Below are positions 44,270 to 56,109 of a DNA stretch of 64,000 nucleotides, one piece after another. This DNA comes from Gyrodactylus bullatarudis (lineage: Eukaryota > Platyhelminthes > Monogenea > Gyrodactylidea > Gyrodactylidae), in NCBI GenBank assembly GCA_012064415.1, contig SSNU01000327.1:124001-188000 (forward strand), read 5' to 3'. Position 1 is the stretch's first letter, and each line of letters opens with the position of its first letter. The position numbers were made by a program, and so were the translations under genes. The notes under the pieces are model-generated. The model saw nothing but the letters and a program-made list of their open reading frames with translations. It was not told the origin of the DNA and searched no databases.

Positions 44270-45350
44270 GTAGTCATTATCATATTTGCAATTTTTTGTT
44301 CTGATTCTTTTCGATCTTCTTGTTGCCTTGTTTTCCAGCATCTTTTCATTCAATATGCCTTTCATCTGTTTTGCTATTTTTGTCATTTCTTCTTCTACTT
44401 TTTCTTCTTGTTTGTTTGCCGTAGTTTCATCGACTTTGTCATCTAGATTTATCTTCTTTTGTAGTCGTGCAGGCTTTACTCTGTCTTTGGATATTTTTTT
44501 CATTTTTACCTTTTCTATTAATTATTACATGTTTTTCTGTCACTTTTATCACTTCGTATGGTACATAATATGTTTGGTCCTTTTTCGACTCTTACATATA
44601 CCATTTTAGCTTGGTCTAATGCCTTTGGAACATATACGTTGTCAGGAAGTTTCCTTTTTTCAATAAATTCATCTGTATTGATTTTTGCTAAAGTTTCCAT
44701 TAATTGTTTAGTTTCATCGCTTAGGTTTTCTGATATTTTCTGATTTAATATTGTATCATTTGGTAGGTTTAGATTCATACCATATACTCTTTCATGTGGA
44801 GATATTCCATCATATGGGGTTGCGTTGTACCATAATACTATGTCATCAATTATGTCATACCAATCTGTGGTTTTTTCTGATGCTATTATTACATCTCTTA
44901 TTAAACGATGACGTCTTTCTATTATTCCATTACTTTGTGGATGGTATGCTGATGTGAACTGTGGGGTTATTTTTTTCTCATTTAGGTGATCTGTGAATTC
45001 TTTGGATACAAAAGCTCTTCCTTGATCCATAGTTATGATTTGGGGATATCCTTTTCTCATAATCCATTGCTTTTTTAATGTTTGCCATATAGTTGTGGCT
45101 TTTTCATCTATTATTGGTATTAATTCCATATACTTCGTCTTTCTATCAATGATGCTAAGTACTTTGCTAAAACTGTTGGAAGGACGAAGTGTTAATACGT
45201 CGATGTGGATTAAACCTTTTTCTGTTTCTTGGAGTAATACTGCTCCTATTCCTGTTTTAGATGCATCTGCTTGTATTATGAATGGTGAGTTTGGATCTGG
45301 GGATTTTAATACTACTTCTTTTGCTTGGCATTTATTAAATGTTTCTGTTT
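44270..45350 (-). pseudogene. RNase H stub fused to integrase (Gypsy-like pol 3' part)
   Basis: The frame reads SPFIIQADASKTGIGAVLLQ (start of RNase H), then passes within ~10 residues to LIHIDVLTLRPSN and VLSIIDRKTKYME, the start of the integrase core. Most of RNase H and the H2C2 zinc domain are missing. The integrase core continues with TMDQGRAFVSKEF and YHPQSNGIIERRHR, so the D, D, E residues are all present (HIDV, TMDQ, GIIE). A basic C-terminal tail runs to ~44270. Confidence 0.82.
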
Positions 45351-45365
45351 GATGTTCGTTAAGTT

Positions 45366-46020
45366 TTATTTTTGCTGTTCTTTTGGTGTCTTTGATGGCT
45401 TGTCTGAGTATATTTTCATATTCTGATGCATTTTATAGAAGATTATTTTTCCCAATATTCTTTCCATCTCCTTTCTTGTTTCTGGTATAGGGTAATTTAA
45501 TATTTCATATTTTTTCTCTTCGCATGGGGTTATTCCCTCTTTAGATATATTGTGACTTAAAAATGTTATTTCTTCAACTTTAAATTTGCATTTTTCCATG
45601 CTTAGTGTTATGTTTTCTGATTGTAATTTTGATAATATAAAGTCAATGTGTTCAATATGTTCTTCTTCAGTTTTACTGAATATTAATATATCGTCTAGAT
45701 ATATGCGATTGCAAAATCTATATTTAAGAATAATCTGTCCATGTATTGTTGCCATGTACAGCCAGCATTACATAGTCCAAAAGGCATACCTACCCATTCG
45801 AGTAGACCGATTGGTGTTTTTATTGCTGTTTTTTCTATATGTTCTTCTTTTATTTTTATTTGATGGAATGCTTTTCTGCAATCTATGGTTGAGTAATATT
45901 CATAACCTGCGACTTTAAGTGTCAAATTTTGTACTTTTGGAACAGGATATCTGCTCTTTTTAGTTCTTTCGTTTAATCCTCGGTAATCAACTACCATTCT
46001 TTCTTTACCATCATGGGTTC
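45366..46020 (-). pseudogene. Gypsy-like reverse transcriptase, frameshifted
   Basis: Upstream frame 45695-46020: RMVVDYRGLNERT, STIDCRKAFHQI, GLLEWVGMPFGLCNAG. A small frame shift near 45720 leads to the downstream frame with the catalytic IYLDDILIFSKT, then KCKFKVEEITFLSHNIS and the connection region. A second shift lies near 45375 before the RNase H stub. RT core motifs are otherwise well kept. Confidence 0.85.
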
Positions 46021-46248
46021 TCCTAAATGGATGAGATAACCATGGGGAGTTTGAGTATCTTAATATTCCTTTTTCTAATAATTCTCTGACATTGTTTCTC
46101 TATGTATGCATGAGAGACGTCAGAGTTTTTCCTATTGAAATCAAAGAACGGTTTTCCTTCGGTTTCAATTTCATGTGTTACGTTTTTTATCGGTGTTGAA
46201 GATTTCTTTAAACTTTAAGAGGATTTGATTTATGGCTTCATCTGCCTT

Positions 46249-47310
46249 TCATATTTCAAAATTAATAGGTGTTTTATCATAGATTTTACATGGTATTTTC
46301 ATGTTTAATGCACTATCTATTAACATTTTATTTGTTAAATCTACCATGAGGTTGTTTTCTATTAGGAAATCTGCTCCTAAGATATTATAAGGGATGTCAC
46401 ATAAGACGTAATTTAAGTTTATGGATATAAGTTCTTTATTGATATTATTTACATATATATTGGTTTGTATAGTTTTTGATATGGGGATATATGGCCCTGT
46501 AATACTACTTATATGAGCCTTTATTTCTTTTTTATCCAGTTTGGAGCCTATGATAGAAATATGAGCACCAGTGTCAATAAGGAACTTTTTAAATGATTTT
46601 TCGCATATCAAAGATATACGGTAACTTACTGGAAGTGATCTCGTAAAGTGTTTGCTGGAATCCCTGAACTCGAATTCACAGTTTTTGGTATCAAGGCATT
46701 TCTTACATTTGGGCCCGAATTTGTAATGATATATACACATGGTTATGGTTTTTCCGTTTATTGTGGTTCTTACAAGTGGGTCTTTTTGAGTGTTGTTATT
46801 ATGATATGCATGGTTTTGATAATTTTGATAGTTTTGTATATCATTTCTTTGCGTTAGGGCCACACTTGGGCCGGGCATATTCTCTTTGTCGTTTGTGATA
46901 TCGTGAGTTATCTCAGCCAGGTCCACCAATTGATCTAGTGGCATGCCTGCTGGCTTTTCTTATTTCTTTACTGAGCGTGTTCATCCACGTCAGTCTTAGT
47001 TGATTTTCGTCTTTTTGAATAGCTGTTTTTAAGATACGGTATTTTTCTAATGGAGATTCGGCTCATTTTGCCCTCTCCATGACTGTTATCAAGTCTGTTT
47101 TGTTAATTTTTCCATATTTCTTTTGAATGTGCTTTATTAGGCCTTCTGGGTTTTTGATGAATTTTTCTTCTTTTGATAAGTTTAGTATTTCCTCACTGTT
47201 TTGACCGTAAGGAGATTTTGTAATTGATATGGCTATTGTTTTAGTTCTATCCGTTGTGGGAACGTCCCTCAACGACCAGAACGATTCTATGGCGTTAGTC
47301 CACCATGTTA
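46249..47310 (-). pseudogene. Gag and aspartic protease of the Gypsy-like element
   Basis: The gag part (about 46945-47310) reads ITWWTNAIESFWSLRD, typical capsid-like text, and runs into a second frame (46249-46944) with CIYHYKFGPKCKKC (a Gypsy-type Cys/His element of the Y-H-x-F-G kind) and the protease motif FLIDTGAHISIIG, then ILGADFLIENN. At least one frame change separates gag from the protease frame. Confidence 0.8.
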
Positions 47311-47414
47311 TATTGTTATCAAGAGTGGGTAGAATGTCCCAATAATAGTCATATGTGTTGTTATATTTTCTCTTTGAGTTTAATGGTTTTTCTGGCCTTT
47401 CGGCGTGGTCACCA

Positions 47415-47799
47415 TGTAATGACGCAGCATCACGCTTGCCATTGGGCTTTCGCGTGTTGGTACCGCGGCGTTTTAGCGCGTCAACTTGAGGACATACTGC
47501 CTCTTCGCAATCAGTAACATCGGAGGCTATAAGCTCTCCGTTAGATGAAGAAAGATGTAGATCGTCATTTAGTTTTGTTATATTAACGTTGATGGGTTTT
47601 GAAGGTTCAGAGTATAAGCACTCAGTAGCTTTTGATGTAGCAGGCTGTTTGGCCTTTTTAATGGTTTTTGGGATGATAACCTCTGCGAGGTCTAATTTTA
47701 CAAATTAAGTTAAACAAATTGATTTCTTAATAAATAGTTCTTAAAGTAATTTCTTGTTTTTCTGATTATTGGTGGTGATTCGATATGAAGGTCACCACA
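47415..47799 (-). repeat. 5' LTR of the Gypsy-like element
   Basis: 385 bp, nearly identical to 43772-44229 apart from the ~73-bp deletion and a few substitutions (for example gcggcgttttag versus gcggagtgttag). The low divergence suggests a fairly recent insertion. Confidence 0.88.
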
Positions 47800-49610
47800 T
47801 ATATCACTAAAAGCTTGGGTAGGCAAGACATGGTTATTCATAGGAAATTAGGACTGCGGCTCCCATTTACGTGCATTTAACTACCAGATCCCTATCATCT
47901 ATTTCACTATTGAGGAAAATTGTATAAGCGATTTCACACTCCCTTTTTTGTGAAATATCTTCTCATGAAAAAATGGGGATCTGAGAAGCTGATTGCAGAT
48001 GGATCTAGGAATGAAAACTACATTACTAATTTCATATATAATTTAATTGATATCTTGAAGTTTAAATTTCTTTTGAATGACGATTTATACGAGAAGATTG
48101 AAATAAATTTTGAATCGCCAAATCGAACTTAATCGGATACAATAGAAATGTATTTCTGTTCTTTTCTTAAACTTTAAAATGCTTGAACAAAATTGAATAT
48201 TTAAGCTCCAGCTTGTTGCTCATATGGGTGTCCATTCAAATAAAGAAGCCGAAAACTTTTGAAAGGCTTGAATCTGCATAAAACTTAATTCACATAGTTC
48301 ATAAAATAAAAATAGTAGTTCATTTCTTCCAGATAACGTCGCACTTTGAATAATTATTTTATCTTTTTCTTTCTTCAAAGATTATAAAATATTCTCATGT
48401 TTGAAATGTGAGTATTAAAATAATATATTTTCATCGATAAAAGTTTTAAATGATATAATCATCAATTAAATTTGTTCATACAATTGTGAAAAAAATAATA
48501 TATTTCTTTCTTTTTTCCTCAAAGTCTTGAGTAAGAGAAAGGTTTTGGAAATGAGTTATATATGTAAAGATTAGCTGTGTAAATACTAGCCTGGTTGCAA
48601 AATTAAAATGTATGCCTGGCCACAATCAAATGCAATAAGTGAATGCTTAGTATATGATTGCTGAATCGGATGTCGTTAATAAAACATTAAACGTCCAAGG
48701 ATAGAGCGGTCAGGCAGAGATCTTCTCTTAGTGTTCATACAAAAGAATAAATATTTCTTACTATGATTAAGTGTTCTATTCCTAGCCCAGATAGACTGAG
48801 TTATTTGGAGGATGCGATTCCGCGAGGATCGGTTCTAATAGCTACTGCAGACTAAGTCTCAGTTGCAAGCACCTCAGCAGTCAAAGACTCTGAGAATAAC
48901 ATTATCGATGGAAAGACCTTCGATTCTACACATATATAATCTAAGGTAAAGTATTCTGTGAACTTTTTATCCTAAAAAATTAAATCCATAGGTCTAAACT
49001 TTAACTAGAACTAAATTTATACGTTGAGAATTAATTATGATTCATTTCAAGTGAAGACAAGTCAAGAATATTCTGATATTTTTCGAGGGTAGAGAGAAGA
49101 TGGGATTTATCACAAAGATACTATAGTATAACAAGTTTTTCTGGGAGATTTTAACTCTTAAGATCAATCAGAACATATCATCATGAATTTTCATATTTTA
49201 GAATTTTATCTGAGGATGATCGTGAGTGAAAGGATGAAATGTAAATAATTCATTATATCAGGAGTCTACTCAAATATGGGTTTATAAAAAAGTATATTCG
49301 TCGTCCTAGAAATAAAAACAAAAAAAATTATTCAAATAGTGAAATAAAATTAGATTTATTCGAAATATAACCAAGCCTTTTCGAGACTTTTTTATACTGA
49401 GATAGTCAAATTGAATTTTGAAACTACTCTTAATCAATGTGGAAGATTAGAGAAAATACTTATACTTTTATTTTATAGATTTCGAGTTAATATTGAATCA
49501 CGAATCAATTAGAAATTTCGAAAAAATCGAATTTCTGAATAATTTTTTTTTTAATTTTGATTGGATTATACCTGTTACCAATTGTATTAAGGGTTCATAA
49601 TGATAATTAT
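47800..49610. other. AT-rich region without recognised gene
   Basis: The 70-codon frame at 47920-48132 and others show no family resemblance. Slightly less AT-rich text at 48600-48950 has no ORF. No repeat edges recognised. Confidence 0.35.
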
Positions 49611-49619
49611 TGTGTTGCT

Positions 49620-49910
49620 GAGAAGAACTCCGTGATCCGTTTGCTCGTCTCGACTTCTTCTCTTTTTTGGTTGGGGGCTGGGAAAATTTTTTCTGCTCTT
49701 TTGGTTCTGGGAGGTTCAGGGGCTTAACATGGTTTTGGCTTTTGTTGATTAAGGAGGTATGCTTCAGCAGGTTCTAAGCTATGACTGCATATTCCCGAGG
49801 GTTTATACTAATTTTAAAGTTTCGGGTGGAAACTTCGGCATTGCAGTTTTTGAGGTGCTCTCTGATGGTTGTTTGGGGGGCTGGTACCAAAAAACACAGA
49901 AAATTAGCTT
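49620..49910 (-). pseudogene. Penelope-like GIY-YIG tail fragment, relatively GC-rich
   Basis: The minus-strand frame reads REHLKNCNAEVSTRNFKI, the central/C-terminal GIY-YIG pattern of Penelope-like elements, then degenerates into Lys/Pro-rich text (SQPPTKKEKKSRRANG). Base composition is closer to the GC-richer element at 52741-55740 than to the flanks. Confidence 0.55.
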
Positions 49911-50838
49911 GAGGTCTTAACTTATCCTATATTTAAAAATAGGGTTAATTCCAAAAATCACCCCAAAATTTTCCAAAAATCACCCCAAAGGAAAAAAATT
50001 TCCAAAAATCACCTCAAAGCAAAGAATGACCCCAATGAAAATTTCAGCTCTTTTACTCATATCAATAAACAATATACAATGAACCCATCGATTGGGGCTC
50101 TAGTGTTAATCCTCACAACGTGAAATAGGAAAAAAGGGGGTCTGATATACGATGAAACAGTTAGAAAGAGTATGACGTAGTTGTTTGGCTTGGTAAATAG
50201 AGGGGTCTCTCTCAATTGTGAAAACGACTTTTAGTATAGATTTTCCAAAAATATTGAAATGAGTTTAAAAAATAAGAAGTGGGGTTTAAACTGTCACCAG
50301 GCAATATTTTGGAATGGAAATTAGGCAGCTGACTCAACTTTTGATTCTGCATCGAATGGTGTTCAATTCAATGAGCTAAGATCAAAAATAGTGAACTCTG
50401 TTGTTTTAAGAGATATGAATTAGAAAATTATTCTGGTAATAGAAGGATAGAAATAGGTGACATGTTCAAATTTTCAACACATTTGAACTTGAAATGAGAG
50501 AGATAGAAGCAATTCAAAGTCGATAGACTTAGGGAGAAAAAATCTTAAATTCATCTCATTACTCATTAGTAAAGAGGTAAATATTTTAGTCAGATCCTCT
50601 TCCTTATATACTTTTTTTAGGAAGTTCACTGTATATCCAATTAGCTGATAAAATTAGTTTTAATATTTTTTACGAACCATAAATTAATATATTTGGGGTA
50701 TAGTAATTTATGACTCATTCATAGAGTGATGGAGGGGTAGGAGAAAAATTTATAATTTGATGAGATTATCACTGAGATATTCGTTATTATTCGAATATTC
50801 ACTAACGGTCGGTCTCAGTTACGAAACCAAAGAAAGAA

Positions 50839-51928
50839 GTGAAAAGTTTTGTCATGGACCACTCAATCGCTACTCAGAAGTCATATAAAGTGAAGAAAAA
50901 TACGGAGAAAGCTTACATTTGGAAATGCAAAGATTGTGAAGCTTTCATACGTTTTAGTTCAAGAAAAGATGGAGGATTCTATTTAACTTCTTTTCAAGGT
51001 CATACGTGCACACCTTTGAGCTGTAATGTCAAAAAGGTTTTTTGTTTTTCTACTTCAGTCCAAGCCTTCAAATATTCTTTTCCGGTAATTATTATGGATG
51101 GATGTCATTTGAAGGGAGACTATAATTATGTTCTTCTCGTTGCCTCAGGAGTAGATGGCAACAATAAAAGTTATCCTATCGCTTTGTCCATAGTACCTAC
51201 GGAAAATGAAAAGTATTGGAAAAGATTTTGCGAAGACCTTCAAAAATCTTAATCACTTAATGACCAAAGTAACTTAGTTATATTTACTGACAGAGAGAAG
51301 GGGTTAATAAATGCAATCAAATCATCGATACCAAACGCTGCACATTCTTACTGTCTTTTTCACTTAGCCAAAAATATCAAGATAAAATTCAAGATGGATA
51401 TAAAGCCTCTATTATGGAAAGCAGCTAGAGCAGAAAACGAGAATTCCTTTAACTTTGTTATGGACCAGATCTCGAAAATCAACAAAAATGTTGTAGAATA
51501 TCTTGAAATTTCTGTTGCAAATTGGGCCAATTTTGCATTCCCAAGTTGAAAAAAACTTACGCGAATCTAGATTTTTACAAATTTTCGCTACTCCTAAAGA
51601 TGATCTATTTTATGTTTCTCAAGATCGCAATAGTGAAATACGAAGAGTCGTTAATTTCAATAAACTCCAATGCTCTTGTAGTTTTGCAATGATTAATGGA
51701 TATCCTTTTAAACATCTGTGTGCCGTCGCTAATAAGTTAGAAGTTCCCCCTGAAAAATATGTTCCAAATGGATTCAAAGTAATCTCCTTGAAAGCAGCTT
51801 ACTCGGAGATTATCATGCTGTGTGACGTCGAAAATCTGAAAGAGTCAGAACTTGAAGGCTACAGAATAAATAAAAACGTGGAAGACCATGTAAAAGCCGT
51901 AAAAAATCAAAAGCTGAAAAAAATGTAA
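50839..51928 (+). pseudogene. MULE transposase with MuDR zinc domain and SWIM finger, broken
   Basis: The N-terminal MuDR-type zinc module contains WKCKDCEAFIRF ... GHTC. The MULE catalytic domain reads IIMDGCHLKGDYNYVLLVAS (first D), then IFTDREKGLINAI (second D) and CLFHLAKNI. The C-terminal SWIM finger is C-S-C ... FKHLCAVANKL. An in-frame stop after LQKS (51250) and a frame change near 51540 show it is inactive. Confidence 0.82.
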
Positions 51929-52029
51929 TGAAATTTAGTGTTCAATGTAATTATTGCTTGTTATTTATAAAAAGTATTTTATTAGAACGGTAATATTGTC
52001 GAACTTCATCTAATATATTACAGTTGTGA

Positions 52030-52115
52030 TTTAGATTCATAAGGAAGATTAGAAAACAAGCGAATAATAAGTGATAAACGTTTTATTTCGCCGGGTCTCT
52101 TCAGACTTAATCCCG
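52030..52115 (-). mobile_element. Penelope-like hairpin region, family B, inverted copy
   Basis: On the minus strand: CCCGGG, a TCTGAAGAGA loop, CCCGGCGAAATAAAACG, then TTTATCACTTATTATTCGC. This matches the region at 36781-36865 over ~70 bp. Confidence 0.55.
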
Positions 52116-52269
52116 GGTATTTTCTTTTGAAAATTTTCGGGGTGATTATCGGAAATTTTTTTTCCTTTGGGGTGATTCTTAAAAATATTCAAAAGTTTAA
52201 GAAGTCTTAGAAGAAGAAAAACACTGTGAATAACACTGTTAAATTGCTTGAACAAAATATTAAGTAATT

Positions 52270-52740
52270 AACACCTAATCGACAGTTGGACTAAAAGGTT
52301 GAGTACTCGCTCAACGGTTCGAATATTATCTATCATGAGATATCAGCTCGATGAAGAGTGGTATTACGAACGCTTCTTGCACGCAAATAATGAACGCGTC
52401 TTTCTGAAAACTCAAATTTTTTTCAAGAAAAGAGTTATTTTATTAGGATTGTTCGACATGGGAATGGCTACTGTTCAGATAGTTTATAATTTTAAAAAAT
52501 GCATATTAATTTGCAATTATTTGCTAACGCTGCGAATATAACAACTATATTCAGTCAATTAGGTAAGATTAAAATTTTAAAAAATTCAATAAAATTGAGA
52601 AAATTGCTAAAGTTGCCATATTCTCCAAATCATCTATCGATAATTTTAACGTCATTTTTCATAGATTTTAATAAAAATTAATAGATATTGGAATTTAATT
52701 TTCTTACGTCAGGTTTCAGGAGGTTTTTGATAACTGCTCA
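52270..52740. other. Stretch between MULE and Penelope-like element
   Basis: Contains a weak frame (52299-52541) with no recognised family. AT-rich otherwise. Confidence 0.3.
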
Positions 52741-55740
52741 AGTCGGTGTAAGGTCTGAAGAGAGCCGACGAAAATAAATGCTTTTATTCACCTAACCTCT
52801 TTCGTCGTTCTAACTACCAGCATGACCATTAGTCAGCGCCCCAAAATATTTTCGAGGAAATAAGGCAATTAATGTTTCAAAATGATGAATCTCCAATTTC
52901 TCGTCCTCATTACAATGATCTTAAGTCGTTTCTCAACACCTCCTGCTCCATGGCAGAGGACAAAGTACTATGTGAAGTCCTTCACCAATCGCTCGGCACT
53001 GAAATATTCCCCAAATCAATTTGGTCCAGAGTAAAGAAAACAAAAATGAAGAAGTCAGTTGCTAATGCAATCCATGTCTCTATGAATTTGGTTCGCGAGA
53101 CGGAGAATGGCATCAAAGGAATGATGAACAACTTACATGCATGCATCTGTAGATCTCCTACCAGAAAACCTCTAAGAGTCCTTCCTCCAGTACGTTGATC
53201 TAGTCAGCAATAAACGAGCCATGACCATTTCCAACTCACTCCAAAACAGCATCGCCACTAGACCTGAAGACATATCATTCCCGAAAAATCCGGAGAAATT
53301 TGTATACAACCTCAGTCAAATCACCCTATCGAAAGATGCCCTAGAAGTCCTCAGCTTAGATCCAAAATTCTGTGTGCCAAACAGACGTAACCTGGACCTC
53401 GAAACAGACTTAGGCTTCGAACTTTTCCACAAAAAACTGAAGAATCTTCCTGCTTCCTCAAAAGAACTCCGCGAGCGTTTCGATACTGTTCTCAACGATG
53501 CAAGAGTTCAATACAAACAACGTAAAATAAACTTTCCCTACCTGACCTCAGACCACTACCAGTCCCTGTCAGCGCTCCGAAAAAACCCAGACGTACTGAA
53601 CTTGACAAAGGTACTGGAATAGCAATTGTCAATGCGGAAGAATACCAACGCAAAGGCGGAGAGCTCATCTCTGACCCAAAAATGTTTAGACAAACGAACA
53701 GTAGCGAAGTTGACAAGAGGGCCAAGAATTTCTTCGTATCAATAAACAAGAAGATCGACTCGCTTTCGGAAAAGCAAATCATTTCCTCCGGGACAGCCCG
53801 TAACATCCGCCCAAAAGGACCCGGATCCTGTTTACTCTACCTACTCCCAAAAATCCACAAAGGAACTGATGACCTGAAATTCAGACCAATCCTTGACATG
53901 ACACCCAGTCCCCAGCACGGATTAGTTCAATGGCTTGCAGATGCTCTCAAACCCCTGAGAAACTTTTTTGCCCTCATTCTGTAATTAATGCTTCAGATTT
54001 CATTTCCAGACTCCGAAACAAGAACCCGTTCGAGGGGCAGATGGTCTCGTTAGACATGACCTCCCTCTTCACCAACGTCCCACTTAGAGAAACATTTCAA
54101 TTCATACAGGAAAAACTAACGAAACACCCAGACCTCATAGAAACCGACTCAGAGGCAACGAACAAAATACCTCCAAAAGTTCTGTGCTCCTTGATCCATA
54201 TGATAGTCCAAAACATTGATTTCAGATCCAATGGCTCCTACTTCCGACAAATAGATGGAGTAGCAATGGGAACCCCCCTCGGCCCAATCCTTGCAGACAT
54301 CTTCCTTGCGAGCCTTGAAACCACGAAAATGGCAAAAATCATCAACGAGTGTTACCTATTCATACGATATGTTGACGATACCTTCCTCATGCTGAAAGAA
54401 GACCAAGACCCTGACGCTATCCTAGCCGAGCTGAACTCAATGCAACCCAGGTTGAAATTCACCATGGAAGTAGAAAAGGACAACAGTCTCAGTTTCCTTG
54501 ACGCAAAAATCCAAAAATGCACAACCACGAAAACCTTTAGCTCAAGTTTACACCGTAAACCAGGGATCCCTACCCAGTACATGCCCTTCACCAGCTTCAA
54601 CCCCACAGCGACAAAAAGATCCATAGTGAGATCCGAGTTCCTAAGGATCAAAAGAGTTGTGTCAACCCACTTACAAGACGATGAAAGGAAACGCACAACT
54701 GAATTATTCCAGTCCAGCGGATTCCCAAAAGAATTCATCCGAAAACATGCAAGGATCAAAGAAAAAGACATTACAGCAACAGATGAAAAGAAGGCTCTAA
54801 TCCTATCCTTGCTGTTCAAAGGTGACGTGCCCAATACAATACTCGGAAACAAACTAAGCAAAATCACAGGGGACACGTTTCCCGGGTACCAAATCCGTCA
54901 CACCTCGAAAACCACCAAGCTACTGAACGATCGAAATAAGGACCGAGTACACTGGCTCAACAGAAGAAACGTCGTCTACGAGTTCAAGTGCTCCTGTGGC
55001 CTATCCTACATCGGAATGACGACGCGAACCATTGGCGAAAGGGGCAAAGAACACCTAACAGCGAACAATAAGACCTCTTAAATACAAGAACACCTGAGGG
55101 AAACAAACCATCCAGCAGGCCTTGAGAACTTCAAAATCAGATATATGGCGGACCCGAAATTCAGTAAAGACAAATCAAAAACGATCCTGGAAATGGCTGA
55201 GACCAAACTTGTCAACGAAGAGAAACCAGCGCTCTGTGCTCAAAAACTCCTGGGAAGATAACTAGGATTCACTGGCACAAATTACCACAAAGCCCATAAT
55301 ATCATCAAGAAGGTCTCAAAACTGACTGCAAACTCAGACACAAAAATCCCTTCAGGTTTATCCTTGGCTCATAAAACACCTACCTCAACATTAGTTGATA
55401 AATCTCTCTCCAAGAATAAACCCGGTTCCTCCGCCCATCCTGACGACAAAACATCGAACGATTCCACATTGAGACCCCTAATAGCCTCAACGCAACGCCC
55501 AGCTGATGATCAATTGACGACCATTCCCACAACACCAGAATCCCACTCAAAACCTCCCCGAGTGGGTGTTGATCAGACTTTCACACCCTTGCTCTGCTCG
55601 ACTCAATTCACAGCTCAAAGCGATATGACCAAGCTCCCACCCAACAACTCAACCAAAATCCAACACTCAAATCCAATCCCAGACATGGCAACCTCGATGG
55701 CAACAGAAACTCAAACCTCAACATTAGTTGATATTTGAGT
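52741..55740 (+). mobile_element. Penelope-like retroelement, nearly complete, GC-richer than host
   Basis: It begins with the hairpin GTCGGT / TCTGAAGAGA / GCCGAC and GAAAATAAATGC. Coding pieces: 52872-53198 (N-terminal), 53221-53622, 53600-53984 (KGTGIAIVNAEEYQ, LYLLPKIHKGT, FRPILDMTPS), 53930-55081 (VSLDMTSLFTNVPL, VAMGTPLGPILADIFL, catalytic RYVDDTFLM, NSLSFLDAK, then GIY-YIG core YEFKCSCGLSYIGMTTRTIG), and a continuation after one in-frame TAA (55081) with E-H-L, ENFKIRYM and a tail. About three lesions. Codon third positions are visibly GC-richer than in all neighbouring genes. Confidence 0.9.
55364..55738 (+). CDS. Ser/Thr/Pro-rich C-terminal extension of the Penelope-like element
   Basis: An open frame downstream of the GIY-YIG domain encodes a low-complexity Thr/Ser/Pro/Gln-rich tail that contains a repeated TSTLVD motif (residues near both ends). 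It probably read through from the element's main ORF before a stop at about 55261. No known domain. Confidence 0.4.
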   Translation: MAHKTPTSTLVDKSLSKNKPGSSAHPDDKTSNDSTLRPLIASTQRPADDQLTTIPTTPESHSKPPRVGVDQTFTPLLCSTQFTAQSDMTKLPPNNSTKIQHSNPIPDMATSMATETQTSTLVDI

Positions 55741-56109
55741 TTATTCAGTAAAATCTTTTGTTGAAATTCAAAAGAGCAATTATGTGATCAGTGATCATTA
55801 TTGATTACACTTCCTGCTGTGATGAATTAGATCCAACAGGTGAGCTTAGATTTTATTTTTTATCTAAAAAGGAGACATATTTTCTTATATGGGTTAACAG
55901 GCTTTAAGTGATCTAGATAAATATAGAATATGAACAAGTTAGTAAAGTCTCAAAATTTCAAAAGACATAGTTAAATTGTGATTTAATATACTTGTTTAAC
56001 TCATTACTTCTGGATATCTATACATCTTTCATAGTTAAAGAAATAAGTAATACATTTTTTTTGGTTTTAGTTAAGGAATCTCGAGTTAATTTCTTTCTTG
56101 AATTCTTCT
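55741..56109. other. AT-rich spacer
   Basis: Between the Penelope-like element and the minus-strand pogo-like transposase. No ORF or repeat edge recognised. Confidence 0.35.

Larger units (their letters stand above)
43772..47799 (-). mobile_element. Gypsy-like LTR retrotransposon, internally deleted
   Basis: LTRs 43772-44229 (3' LTR) and 47415-47799 (5' LTR) run TG...CA; TATA flanks both outer edges. Next to the 5' LTR a primer-binding-site candidate TGGTGACCACGCC follows, and GAAGGAAGGGAA before the 3' LTR is the polypurine tract. Coding order on the minus strand: gag, protease, RT, stub of RNase H, integrase (Ty3/Gypsy order). The LTRs differ by a ~73-bp deletion in the 5' copy but are otherwise nearly identical. 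Frameshifts in RT plus loss of most of RNase H make it non-autonomous. Confidence 0.92.
49945..52185 (+). mobile_element. Decayed Mutator-like (MULE) element; edges approximate
   Basis: Both ends carry inverted, repeated CAAAAATCACCCCAAA-type words (about 49950-50030 and, reversed, 52138-52185) that look like MULE terminal repeats. Between them lie the transposase relic and a 5' region also found at 25935-26440. A Penelope hairpin fragment is embedded at about 52030-52115 on the opposite strand. Exact edges and target duplication were not resolved. Confidence 0.65.

Noticed and set aside
44286..45918. Several plus-strand, Phe/Leu-rich ORFs
   Set aside because: Antisense to the Gypsy-like pol gene; composition reflects reverse-complemented Lys/Asn codons.
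54352..54876. 174-codon minus-strand ORF
   Set aside because: Antisense shadow of the Penelope reverse transcriptase.
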